37,353 nt of DNA from Sphingobacteriaceae bacterium (GTDB taxonomy: Bacteria > Bacteroidota > Bacteroidia > Sphingobacteriales > Sphingobacteriaceae), in the NCBI GenBank assembly GCA_903642215.1, contig CAHJWG010000015.1, forward strand, positions 1-37,353, written 5' to 3'. Under the pieces are notes generated by a model. It saw nothing but the letters and a program-made list of their open reading frames with translations. It did not search any database and was not told the DNA's origin. The translations under genes were made by a program, and so were the position numbers. Position 1 is the first letter of the stretch, and the number at the start of each line of letters is the position of its first letter. Positions 9,117 through 17,915 of this stretch are shown piece after piece.

Positions 9117-10344
9117 TTCTGCTTGTTACTTCTTTAACTAAATGTTTACCAAAGTTTTGCCAGGAATAAGATGCTGCTTTTACTAAAGCATTTTTACCTA
9201 AATTTTTAAGCTGAAATTTATTCTCCACACACCATTTTAATCTGTTGGCAAGCTGTTCTACATTCCCGGCTTCTAACAAAAAGCCATTTTCACCATCGGT
9301 AATAACGTCTGGCCCAGCCGAATTATAAGTAGTAATAACAGGTAATCCTTGTGCCATTGCTTCTGTAATTACCATCCCGAAGCCGTCGCAAAGCGTAGGT
9401 AAAACCAGTATGTCTGCCTGTGTAAATAGTTGCATCAAATCAGCATGAGGTAAATTTGGTAAAAACGTTACTTCGTTGCCCAAACCTTTTCTAATAATTA
9501 AAGGTAATTGATTGCTTCCGGCTAACCATAATTCGGCTATGTTTGGATTGAAATTGCATTTCTTCCAAGCTTCAAAAAGCAAATGTGTTCCTTTTCGCAA
9601 GCTTTGGTTGCCTGCAAATAAAAAAACAGTTTTTCTTAGGTTGCTTCTTTTATCGATAGTTTTTAAAGTTTCCGGAAAAGCCAAAGGAATTGTAATTATT
9701 TTTTGGGAATCCACATTCGCGGCAATCAACGTTTTTTTAGTAAAAGCTGAATTGCAAATTATATAATCACAAATACTTAATTCCTGATTGCGCCGAAAGT
9801 TTCTTCTCTCAGATTTTTTGTCAATCAGGAGTGACGTTTCTACACTTTTAAGTTCCGGATATTTCTTGATCTGTTCCTTTGCTATTTTTTCAAAAAAAGA
9901 ATAATGCTGACTTGGCTGTTCGTAAAAAGATTTGATACCCAAACTTTTAGCTTTTTGTAAAGTTGCAATTGAGCAATGTTCGTAACAATGTATCCATTGA
10001 ATTTGCGTATTTAAATTGTTTGCAACCCAACGATCAAATGCTATTTCTCCCCATTCCCAAATCAAATCTGTAATTGCCGGCATTAAAATTTTAGCAGAAA
10101 GTATTCGCAAAACTTCATAAGAAGCTAAACTTTTAACGTTTAAACCTTCGATATTTTTTAATTGCCTACGCTGTAATTGTTTATTAAATCCGGGGAAATA
10201 GTTATTAAAAAAATTATTAAAATAAATTTCAGACTTGTGATAAATAGTGGTATAAAAGGTAGCCAGCAAACCATTATCCTGATAAGCTTTTAACGTAGCC
10301 TGCACATGGGGGCTAACGCCCGGATTAGCTAAACAGCCTTTCAA
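9103..10344 (-). CDS. Glycosyltransferase family 4
   Basis: A 413-residue GT-B glycosyltransferase. The short N-terminus LANPGVSPHVQATLKAYQDNG is the expected first strand and helix. The second domain has VFLFAGNQSLRKGTHLLFEAW, ELWLAGSN and DGFGMVITEAMAQGLPVITT, an E-x7-E motif in which the first Glu is Asp. The start codon is TTG, overlapping the upstream stop (TTGA). It presumably adds one sugar at the cytoplasmic membrane; donor not predictable. Confidence 0.85.
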   Translation of the reverse strand: MKGCLANPGVSPHVQATLKAYQDNGLLATFYTTIYHKSEIYFNNFFNNYFPGFNKQLQRRQLKNIEGLNVKSLASYEVLRILSAKILMPAITDLIWEWGEIAFDRWVANNLNTQIQWIHCYEHCSIATLQKAKSLGIKSFYEQPSQHYSFFEKIAKEQIKKYPELKSVETSLLIDKKSERRNFRRNQELSICDYIICNSAFTKKTLIAANVDSQKIITIPLAFPETLKTIDKRSNLRKTVFLFAGNQSLRKGTHLLFEAWKKCNFNPNIAELWLAGSNQLPLIIRKGLGNEVTFLPNLPHADLMQLFTQADILVLPTLCDGFGMVITEAMAQGLPVITTYNSAGPDVITDGENGFLLEAGNVEQLANRLKWCVENKFQLKNLGKNALVKAASYSWQNFGKHLVKEVTSRIESN

Positions 10345-11255
10345 CTTGCATTTAATTTGAAATATTTTTGCCAGATATCCAATGCCAAAGTTTCCTGATT
10401 TGCTTGTTCAATTGGGTAATTTCCTTTTTCAATGGCTGATAAAATTTCCGGTAAAAGATTTATAAAAAGTTCATTCTTATTTTCCGGATGTAGCAGCCAG
10501 CAATCATAATTTACAAGATAATAGTTTTTAAAGTTGAGTTTCTTTAATCTTTGAAATAAAATTGTTTCAAAAGCCGGAGGATAAGTTTTGTTTAACCATT
10601 TTCGCAGTAGTAATTCTATGCCGTATTTTACTTGGATAAAAGGAATTGTATTGATTAGTTTAAATTGATCAAACAAGGTACAACGTGTGCTAAACCAATA
10701 AGTCGGATCAAAATTTAAGTCGTTTTTTTGATTTTGATTTGGAGGAGAAGGCTGTGGTGATACGGCAATACAATCCGGATACTTTTTTAACAATTCAATG
10801 CCTTTTAATGCCCAATCAGTGTTGGGTTGGTATAATAGCATATCACCATCATATCTAACTAAATATTGTGTTGTACATATTTCAAACCCTACTAAGTAAG
10901 CTATAATTGGTGCACCGCGAAAATCGTGTGTTGCTTTAACGAAGTTTTTAGAATATTTTTTAGAGAGGTTTCTAGCCGAAAAATCACTTGTATTTATTAC
11001 TTTGTCAACTAAACCATCCTGTTTTAATTGTTGGGTAATTGCTTTTATTTTTTGTATTTTTTGAGAAAATTCCGGTTCGTGATATCTTTTCTGATGATCA
11101 TAAAAATCAGAAAATTGTGCCTTGGTATCATCAACAATTAAAATAATTTCTTTTGCACATTTTCGGTGTGCTTTTGCTAAGCTGGTAACCGTTAAATCAG
11201 CATAAGTAATATCACCTGCAGCAATATTGATCACAACTGTTAGATCAGCTTGCAT
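10341..11255 (-). CDS. GT-A-like putative glycosyltransferase
   Basis: About 304 residues from the ATG at 11255; a longer frame from a TTG at 11267 is possible but extends further into the upstream gene. It begins QADLTVVINIAAGDITYADLTVTSLAK, a GT-A-type strand and helix, and has YLVRYDGDMLLYQ near residue 140, where DGD could be the metal-binding DxD motif. A conserved-looking W-rich C-terminal part (YWFSTRCTLFDQF) follows. I do not recognise a named family. Position within an uninterrupted run of glycosyltransferase genes makes a sugar-transfer role likely. Confidence 0.65.
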   Translation of the reverse strand: MQADLTVVINIAAGDITYADLTVTSLAKAHRKCAKEIILIVDDTKAQFSDFYDHQKRYHEPEFSQKIQKIKAITQQLKQDGLVDKVINTSDFSARNLSKKYSKNFVKATHDFRGAPIIAYLVGFEICTTQYLVRYDGDMLLYQPNTDWALKGIELLKKYPDCIAVSPQPSPPNQNQKNDLNFDPTYWFSTRCTLFDQFKLINTIPFIQVKYGIELLLRKWLNKTYPPAFETILFQRLKKLNFKNYYLVNYDCWLLHPENKNELFINLLPEILSAIEKGNYPIEQANQETLALDIWQKYFKLNAS

Positions 11256-12012
11256 TAAATTCAACAATTATTTGTGTAATTAACTCTGGATGTAAATAAG
11301 TAATAGTCCGACCTTCAAGATCAGTTATTATGCCGTTGTTTTCTTTGATAATAGAAAAAATCTTTTCTGGATTTCCAATACTGTTAAAACCCAAAGCATG
11401 GACTTCTATAAAAAAAGTAAAATCAGCAATATTTTCAATAAATTTAAAATCTTCTGCTAACAAAGTTTCGTAACCTTCTACATCAATTTTAACTAATGTT
11501 TTTTGCTGGCGGTTTTGATTTAAAAGTGTAGCTAAGCGTAACTGTCTAATTTCTCTGCCTTGTATAGAAACATGGCCAGTAACAGATCCGGTTTCGTCAA
11601 ATTTAACAATACCGTTTTCTTTTCCAATTACAGCATTGATCAGTTGGCATTGTTTTTCTAAATGATTAAGTTGGATGGTTTTTGTTAGTAGTTTATTAGC
11701 TAAAGTATTTGGATCAACAGCAATTACTTTAATATTAGGATTGTGCAGCAATGTTCCAACTGACATAACACCAATATTACAACCGATATCTATCAATAAA
11801 TTGTGTGTAAAAGAAGCATAATAAATAGCGTTTTGTAATTGTAAGTCAAAAGTTTCGTAACGATTTTTACTGGTCCAAGCCCAAGAATGTTCAACAGCAT
11901 TTAAGCAGATAATCCCCTGATAAAACCGCTGTTTAATTGTGATATTTTTTGCCAGCTTTTTTGCAATCTCCCGGAATAATTTTACTTTGTGAAACAACTT
12001 TGTGAAATACAT
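11245..12012 (-). CDS. FkbM family methyltransferase
   Basis: A 255-residue SAM-dependent O-methyltransferase. Motif I is LLIDIGCNIGVMS (about 94-106), the acidic motif is VIAVDPN, and the FkbM signature VKIDVEGYETLLAEDF follows near residue 180. FkbM-type enzymes methylate hydroxyls of sugars and polyketides; here the target is probably a sugar of the polysaccharide. The ATG start directly abuts the stop of the GT4 gene upstream (one base overlap at 12012). It overlaps the downstream gene by 11 bp when that gene starts at its ATG. Confidence 0.85.
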   Translation of the reverse strand: MYFTKLFHKVKLFREIAKKLAKNITIKQRFYQGIICLNAVEHSWAWTSKNRYETFDLQLQNAIYYASFTHNLLIDIGCNIGVMSVGTLLHNPNIKVIAVDPNTLANKLLTKTIQLNHLEKQCQLINAVIGKENGIVKFDETGSVTGHVSIQGREIRQLRLATLLNQNRQQKTLVKIDVEGYETLLAEDFKFIENIADFTFFIEVHALGFNSIGNPEKIFSIIKENNGIITDLEGRTITYLHPELITQIIVEFNAS

Positions 12013-13028
12013 TAATTTGTGGTTAAACGGAAATAGATTTCTTCAAAATTCCTAATTAGCGCAGTTTCACTAAAGCGGTTTTCAGCATCGTTGCGACAAA
12101 CCTTTCTACTAATCTGATCAACTTTTGATATGGCATTTACCATTTCTAAAATAGTATTACATAAGTAACCGTTCATCTTGTTTTCAACAATTTCTACTGC
12201 TGCGCCACGTGCAAAAGCGATAACCGGCGTGCCACAAGCCAACGCTTCTGCCATCACAATTCCAAAGGGTTCATTCCATTCAATAGGCATTAATAAAGCA
12301 ACAGCACTTCCAAGTAATTCATTCTTTTTTTGATCGTTTACACTGCCTATATAACTTATGTTTTGACCGATAAAAGGGGCAATCTCCGAGTTGAAATAAT
12401 GCTGAGCTTGTGGGGGAATATTTCCGGCGATAACTAATTTTCGATTGGATAGTTGTGCCACTTTTATAGCTAAATGTGCACCTTTTATCGGCTCAATTCT
12501 TCCTAAAAAAACAAGAGGTGCATCAGAAGAAACATCTTTTTGAAATTGATAATCGTCCATAGAAACAGCATTGTAAACAGTGCTTGCCGGTGTAAAAGGT
12601 TTAATCTGATTTGTAATATAGTTGCTGCAACCTGTAAAGTACATGCTGTTTTTAGCACTAAATTTTATTGCTTTTTTTACTTGCGAAATAGTTGGTTCCC
12701 GCTGATAACTCATAACTTTTGGAACCCGAAAAGGCATCAAGAATGTTAAATAAGCCAAGCGGCCAAAATTATGAACAACATCAGGTTTGTAAAACATTAA
12801 CTTACTAACCAAAAAGGTGTTTTTGAGCAGGCTGATTTTAGATTGGTTGGTGCCGGAGTAACTAAAAAAACGATCAGCAGACGTTTTAGAATCTTGATGT
12901 GCAAACAATGTTATTTCGTGTCCGCTCTTTTTCAATCCTGTAATTAATAAATTTATAACACGTTCAATGCCTCCATAATAAACTGGCGGAACAGGGATTT
13001 CAGGATCTGTAATAATTGCTATTTTCAT
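12012..13028 (-). CDS. Glycosyltransferase family 4
   Basis: A 338-residue GT-B enzyme, short for the family but with both domains. The N-terminal loop PVYYGGIERVINLL carries the GG(I/T)E motif of GT4 enzymes. The second domain has LVFLGRIEPIKGAHLAIKVA, VIAGN and the E-x7-E motif in NEPFGIVMAEALACGTPVIAF. The ATG start overlaps the upstream stop by four bases. It probably transfers a hexose to the repeat unit; specificity unknown. Confidence 0.88.
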   Translation of the reverse strand: MKIAIITDPEIPVPPVYYGGIERVINLLITGLKKSGHEITLFAHQDSKTSADRFFSYSGTNQSKISLLKNTFLVSKLMFYKPDVVHNFGRLAYLTFLMPFRVPKVMSYQREPTISQVKKAIKFSAKNSMYFTGCSNYITNQIKPFTPASTVYNAVSMDDYQFQKDVSSDAPLVFLGRIEPIKGAHLAIKVAQLSNRKLVIAGNIPPQAQHYFNSEIAPFIGQNISYIGSVNDQKKNELLGSAVALLMPIEWNEPFGIVMAEALACGTPVIAFARGAAVEIVENKMNGYLCNTILEMVNAISKVDQISRKVCRNDAENRFSETALIRNFEEIYFRLTTN

Positions 13029-14287
13029 AGCTTTTGGTAAAGTTCTAGCATCTCTTCGGAAAGATTTTTTATTGAGCGTTTTATAGGTTTAACGTCTTTT
13101 AAAAGCTTGCCTTCTAATTTTTGTGCCATAAAAGAAGTAAGCAGCGAACCCAAATATTTCTCGTTTTGATGAGGAAAAAGCCAGCCATTTTTTCCTTCTG
13201 AAATTAGCTCGGCAATTCCGCCTAAATCACTTCCCAAAACCGGAACTCCTTGTGCTAAAGATTCATAAACTACAAAAGGGCCGGTTTCCAAACCTTGGGA
13301 AGGAACGCAAAGAATGTCCAATTGCTGTATAAAATCACCAATATTTTCATTTGGTAAATTTTCTATCCAAATACAATTTGGTAATATTTCAGTTTGTTGT
13401 TTATGCTGATGATAATAATCCAATTCATCTTTTACCTGGATAGCAGCAATTCTTAATTCTATATTTTCAGTAAAAATTTGTTTTAGCGAAGCCAGTAATA
13501 CATGCAAACCTTTTATTTTTGAGATACGCCCGATAAATCCAAGTACCAGTTTTTTAGAAATGGTTTCTTTTGATTTTAAAGTTTTATTAATGTTTATCGC
13601 TTGTCTGGATAAAGTTATTTTTTGTTGATCAAAACCGTTTTTTATAAAAATTTGCTGCTGCCAATTACTTACTACAATTAATTGATTTAAAGATATTTTA
13701 AGTATAGAAAGTTCTTTTTGCTTATGTTTTACAATACTTGCATAGTTCTTTGGAAGTTGGGTAAAACGTATTCCAAATGAAGCAATAACATTAAAAGGTT
13801 CAGGGATTTTCCGGTGTTGTAAGTAACAAGTTAAGCATTTTTTTTCTTCAACTTTTCCATCACAAATCAACTTTCCTAATTGTATTAAGTTACCTCTGAT
13901 ACAAGTATGAGAGGCAATGTGCGAAGTAAGTACCACTTTAAAACCTGCGTTTTTAGCTATCTCAACATGGAAAGCACCAATCGATGTAGTAAGTGTATGA
14001 AAATGTATAATATTAGGTTTTATTGCTTCGATTATAGCTAAAAACTGGGATAAATTGTCTGCAGGTTGTTCGCCGGTAATTACAGAAGTTTGAAAGTTTT
14101 GGTTAAAAGGAATGTAACTAACTGATAAACTTTTGTAAGTAAAATTTTCTTTTATTTCGTTATTAACACTTAAAATAAATACTTCGTGTTGCTGCTTTTG
14201 TAAGGATACAGCCAAATTATAAACATATAATTCTGTTCCACCAGAGCTTTGTGGATAAAAATATTCTGAAACCAACAGGATCCTCAA
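13025..14287 (-). CDS. Glycosyltransferase family 4 with a cysteine cluster
   Basis: A 420-residue GT-B glycosyltransferase. It opens MRILLVSEYFYPQSSGGTELYVYNLA with the GGTE motif. In the middle of the first domain is a small cysteine cluster (C of CIRGN, CDGKVEEKKCLTC), seen in a subset of polysaccharide GT4s that may bind a metal. The second domain has LVLGFIGRISKIKGLHVLLASL and the E-x7-E motif in LETGPFVVYESLAQGVPVLGS. The start is TTG at the expected N-terminus. Only one base separates it from the preceding stop context at 14289. Confidence 0.86.
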   Translation of the reverse strand: MRILLVSEYFYPQSSGGTELYVYNLAVSLQKQQHEVFILSVNNEIKENFTYKSLSVSYIPFNQNFQTSVITGEQPADNLSQFLAIIEAIKPNIIHFHTLTTSIGAFHVEIAKNAGFKVVLTSHIASHTCIRGNLIQLGKLICDGKVEEKKCLTCYLQHRKIPEPFNVIASFGIRFTQLPKNYASIVKHKQKELSILKISLNQLIVVSNWQQQIFIKNGFDQQKITLSRQAININKTLKSKETISKKLVLGFIGRISKIKGLHVLLASLKQIFTENIELRIAAIQVKDELDYYHQHKQQTEILPNCIWIENLPNENIGDFIQQLDILCVPSQGLETGPFVVYESLAQGVPVLGSDLGGIAELISEGKNGWLFPHQNEKYLGSLLTSFMAQKLEGKLLKDVKPIKRSIKNLSEEMLELYQKL

Positions 14288-14288
14288 G

Positions 14289-15215
14289 TTAAAATCTTCT
14301 TTTCAAACCGGCTATTCTTTCGGCATTGCGATAACCAAAAAGCTGACTGGTTACTTTAAGGGAAATTGATTTTTCCGGAATATAACCAGGTGATATTTTT
14401 AAAAGCAGATTAATGGCTTTGTTAAAAAGTTGCCGATCAAGCAAGGAAAATTCATGAATGCAAAAACGGAGAACATCGATTAAAGCATCTTTTTTTTCAG
14501 GTTGAAATTTTAATTCATCTTTCCAGATCAGATAAACTTCGGCAGCATTTGTAAAGCAATCTTTTATAAAAGCATGGCTGTTGCGTTGCGATAGTGATTG
14601 CTTTTGATTAACTCGATATTTTGCCTGAACACCTGGCGTATAAACCAATTTTCCACTCATAAAAACAGCATCTAATAAATAGCGCGCGTCTTGGATAACC
14701 GGTAAAGTTGTGCTCCATTTAATTTTTTCTGCAATGCTTCTTGAATATAAAGTTGCAGCAGGAGGACGCCAAAAACTTTTAAAAATACTAATACTTGGAT
14801 CGTTTTCTACTTCTCCTTTTACCAGTTCTTTGATTATTAATTGACCGTTTTCTTCATAAAACTTTTCAAAATCTCCATAAACAATATCTGCTTGTTGTAC
14901 AATTAAAGCTTTTGATTGTACAGCTATTTTCCCTTTGATTAGCAAATCATCACTGTCCAAGTATTGAATAAATTGACCTTTGGAAATTTCAAAACCTGTT
15001 TGTCTTGCTGCACTTACACCTGCATTAGGTTGTGTAATAATTATACAGTGATTCTGGTATTTTTTTAAAATACCAGGCGTTTCATCTGTCGAACCATCAT
15101 CTATGATTATAACTTCTAAATCAAAATTATTACCCTTTTGCTTTAAAGCAGATTGAATACTTGCTTCAATTGTTGTTGCAGCATTGTAAGCAGGAATAAT
15201 AATGGAAACTAACAT
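14289..15215 (-). CDS. Glycosyltransferase family 2
   Basis: About 308 residues from the ATG at 15215. A TTG at 15230 would lengthen it by five residues into the upstream gene and is less likely. GT-A fold features: VSIIIPAYNAATTIEASIQS at the N-terminus, VIIIDDGSTDETPGIL, and the QYLDSDDLL metal-binding motif near residue 93. Inverting sugar transferase of the repeat-unit pathway, cytoplasmic face of the membrane. Donor unknown. Confidence 0.88.
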   Translation of the reverse strand: MLVSIIIPAYNAATTIEASIQSALKQKGNNFDLEVIIIDDGSTDETPGILKKYQNHCIIITQPNAGVSAARQTGFEISKGQFIQYLDSDDLLIKGKIAVQSKALIVQQADIVYGDFEKFYEENGQLIIKELVKGEVENDPSISIFKSFWRPPAATLYSRSIAEKIKWSTTLPVIQDARYLLDAVFMSGKLVYTPGVQAKYRVNQKQSLSQRNSHAFIKDCFTNAAEVYLIWKDELKFQPEKKDALIDVLRFCIHEFSLLDRQLFNKAINLLLKISPGYIPEKSISLKVTSQLFGYRNAERIAGLKRRF

Positions 15216-15219
15216 GTTA

Positions 15220-16122
15220 TCATCTAACAAGTAATTTAAGTTTTATTATTATCCTACTTAAAATGCTTCTTTCATACCACTGTTTTTGTAGGTAAGAAAT
15301 TTTAAAGTTACAAACAACCGGTAGGGGTAATTTAATAATATATTGGTACCAAAGATCATCATAAGTGTTGGGTGCACGTTGTGGAACTTGCTTAAAAAGC
15401 CAAGGTTTTTCTTTTCCGGTACAATGCAAAAAAGCATTTGGCCTAAAATTGCCAATATGGAAAAACGGATGATGAAGTTGGCTCATGGCTAACCAGTCTG
15501 GCATTTGGATGGAAACAAGCTGTTTTAATGGCACACTTTGTAAAACTGCATTAAAAGTATCCTGGTCGCCCATAGGTAATTTAGGATGATTAAACAAATA
15601 TGCTTCAGGATCCAAGTGATTTTGATTAAGTTCTTTCCAATCATTTAAAATCCAACTATATTTTGCATAACTACCGGCAAAAAAGCCTGAATTGTAATAC
15701 CAGTAAGTTGGCAAAGCTGATGCTTCTTTTAATGGATAAATTTCCTGCCAAAAGCTTCTTCGTATTTCTTGTTCCGCAACGATCCCATCTATACAAGTAA
15801 AAAACTTTTCCTGCCATATTTGGATTTCAACTTCTTTAATCAAATCTCCGTTATGAATGATAATATCAGCATCAAAATAGATAAAATATTCGGCAGGATA
15901 TGCTAAAAGTAAAACGGGTTTTAAATTAATCCCGTTCCAAGTTGAATCAAGAACAACTTGTATTACATTTTCTACCATTTCCAATTCCGGTAAAAGTACA
16001 TTTGTACCAACAACTATTGGATTACTTATACCACAGGCACGTAGAGAATTAATCAAAGCATAAGCCCCAAACTTATAGTTTCCTTTTGCAACTGTATAAA
16101 TTGTAGCTTGAGAATTAATCAT
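15220..16122 (-). CDS. GT8/nucleotide-diphospho-sugar transferase-like protein
   Basis: A 300-residue GT-A-like protein. The N-terminus has YTVAKGNYKFGAYALINSLRACG, as in GT8 and related enzymes that scan a 'name' strand followed by a long helix. EYFIYFDADIIIH near residue 85 gives the DAD metal-binding motif, and LPMGDQDTFNAVL near residue 170 matches the acceptor-side GDQ motif of the family. The C-terminus HCTGKEKPWLFK is also typical of GT8-like enzymes (H-x2-G-x2-KPW). ATG start; its stop is five bases from the GT2 ATG. Retaining transfer is expected from the family; substrate unknown. Confidence 0.78.
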   Translation of the reverse strand: MINSQATIYTVAKGNYKFGAYALINSLRACGISNPIVVGTNVLLPELEMVENVIQVVLDSTWNGINLKPVLLLAYPAEYFIYFDADIIIHNGDLIKEVEIQIWQEKFFTCIDGIVAEQEIRRSFWQEIYPLKEASALPTYWYYNSGFFAGSYAKYSWILNDWKELNQNHLDPEAYLFNHPKLPMGDQDTFNAVLQSVPLKQLVSIQMPDWLAMSQLHHPFFHIGNFRPNAFLHCTGKEKPWLFKQVPQRAPNTYDDLWYQYIIKLPLPVVCNFKISYLQKQWYERSILSRIIIKLKLLVR

Positions 16123-17057
16123 TAAGCTTTTGGTATTTTAATGTTTATAGTCGAAAAAAACTTGAATTTTAATATATAATAAAAAAAGTAAATTAAAATT
16201 TGAGGTGAAGTTATAAATGCCAGCTTTGTATTTTTAAAAAACATACTCCTTTGATAACCGGTAATTAAAGTTGTTTGTGCCCAAACTGATGACCATATTT
16301 TACTTTGAGATATGTTTAAATTGATGTTGTAAGTTTTTTTGAGGTAAGAAATAACTTGTAAACCTTCGGTAACAAAATACCCTTTTTGAGTAGCTTTTAA
16401 AGAGGTACTCTGCAAGTGCTGCCTAAAAAAATTAAGTTTTACAGGATAAAAAGTAACATTTCCCTGCATAGCAATATTACACCAAAATAGCCAGTCGAAA
16501 GTTGTTTTATAGTTTCCGCATTGTGTAAAAATACTTTCCCCGATAGCTTTTTTTCTAATTAAAACCGCACTTGCATTTATAATTGCAGGACTGGTTAACA
16601 TGTTTTGCAGTATAAATTTTTTACCTTCATAAGTAACTTTTTTTACACCTTTGGATTGTAGATTTTTTATCCAATTTAAGTTATCAAATTCAGAATCTGT
16701 GTAAGCTAACATCAACTGAGGGTCATTTTCAAGTAAAAGAACTAATGTTTCTAAAAAATTAAGTTGGCAAATATCATCGCTTTCAGCAATCCAAATATAT
16801 TTTCCCTGAGCAAGTTCAACGCCTTTTTTCCATTGTAAAAATAGATTACCACTGTTTTTACAATTGTAAATAGTATTGGTAACTTTTGGATGATCTTGAT
16901 AGGAAGCAATAATATTTTTACTTGTATCGGTTGAAGCATCATCCAGAATTATAACTTCAAAATCAGAATAAGTTTGATGAATAACAGATTCAATCCTTTC
17001 TATTAAAAAGTCTGCGTGGTTGTAGTTTGGAACAATAACAGAAACTATCGGATCCAC
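16122..17057 (-). CDS. Glycosyltransferase family 2
   Basis: A 311-residue GT-A enzyme starting with GTG: MDPIVSVIVPNYNHADFLIERIESV is the standard N-terminus, and no upstream or nearby ATG fits. EVIILDDASTDTSKNI and YIWIAESDDICQLNFL (SDD metal motif near residue 95) follow. A hydrophobic, aromatic C-terminus (LIYFFYYILKFKFF) may sit at the membrane. The gene overlaps the upstream methyltransferase by 13 bp. Likely adds one sugar of the repeat unit. Confidence 0.86.
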   Translation of the reverse strand: MDPIVSVIVPNYNHADFLIERIESVIHQTYSDFEVIILDDASTDTSKNIIASYQDHPKVTNTIYNCKNSGNLFLQWKKGVELAQGKYIWIAESDDICQLNFLETLVLLLENDPQLMLAYTDSEFDNLNWIKNLQSKGVKKVTYEGKKFILQNMLTSPAIINASAVLIRKKAIGESIFTQCGNYKTTFDWLFWCNIAMQGNVTFYPVKLNFFRQHLQSTSLKATQKGYFVTEGLQVISYLKKTYNINLNISQSKIWSSVWAQTTLITGYQRSMFFKNTKLAFITSPQILIYFFYYILKFKFFSTINIKIPKA

Positions 17058-17863
17058 TTAGAAAAAAAACGAATTGGTGTAAGTAAAAAGTGGCCTAATT
17101 TGTAACTGTTGGATTGTTGTATCCGTTTTACCAATTCCTGTGCTGCTTGTTCTACAGCAGCTTCACTTGTAAAAATTGAAGTATTCAGACTTACAATTTC
17201 ATGGTTCCCGGCTATGCAAATGAGATACAAACCATGTAACTGGTTCTTTTTTTCTATCATGTTGTAATCTCCTGAAAACTCATCATAACCATTATGGATT
17301 TCTGCATTAATTATCAAAGAGCCAGATAAATATCTTTGGTAATAAAGCTGATAAAAATTAAAATATTTAGTAATTATCTTTTCAAAATCAGCTTTGTAAA
17401 GTTCTTTTACGTGAAAAGGATTACTGTAATTAAGATGATCAGAATAATATTTTTTGTCTGGTGTAGAAATAATCAGTAAGCCGTCTTCTTTTAAAATCCG
17501 TTTAATTTCAACAAGCATTTCTTCGTGCTGATCGTGATGTTCAATTGTTTCAAAACTTACAACTACATCTATGCTTTTATTCTCAAGCGGAATAGCAGAA
17601 CATGATCCAACTTTAAAATTAAGATTAGCACTTTTATAAATTTCTTTTGATTTTTTAATAGCAGTTTCATCAATATCTACACCTGTTACTTTTGCTGCAA
17701 CTTGTGCAAGTAAATTACTGCCGTAACCTTCTCCGCTTGCAATATCCAGCACTTGTTTTCCTACACAAAGTTTTTTCGCCATTGCATAACGGTGTAAATG
17801 TTCAACTGCTGTAAAATTGAAGATATGTGTTTCTAACCGCTCGGCAGAAAAAGGTTTTTTCAT
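17045..17863 (-). CDS. Class I SAM-dependent methyltransferase
   Basis: About 272 residues from the ATG at 17863; a TTG at 17881 would add six residues. SAM motif I is VLDIASGEGYGSNLLA, motif II VTGVDIDETAI, and VVVSFETIEHHDQHEEML is the usual post-motif of Methyltransf_11 enzymes. A C-terminal extension of roughly 100 residues beyond the core fold is unassigned. A 52-bp gap separates it from asnB upstream. Probably methylates a sugar or a lipid-linked intermediate. Confidence 0.83.
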   Translation of the reverse strand: MKKPFSAERLETHIFNFTAVEHLHRYAMAKKLCVGKQVLDIASGEGYGSNLLAQVAAKVTGVDIDETAIKKSKEIYKSANLNFKVGSCSAIPLENKSIDVVVSFETIEHHDQHEEMLVEIKRILKEDGLLIISTPDKKYYSDHLNYSNPFHVKELYKADFEKIITKYFNFYQLYYQRYLSGSLIINAEIHNGYDEFSGDYNMIEKKNQLHGLYLICIAGNHEIVSLNTSIFTSEAAVEQAAQELVKRIQQSNSYKLGHFLLTPIRFFSKWIR

Positions 17864-17915
17864 GGATTTAGTTAAAGGCAAAAATTATATCGATAAAAGG
17901 AGTATCGCTCTCAAC

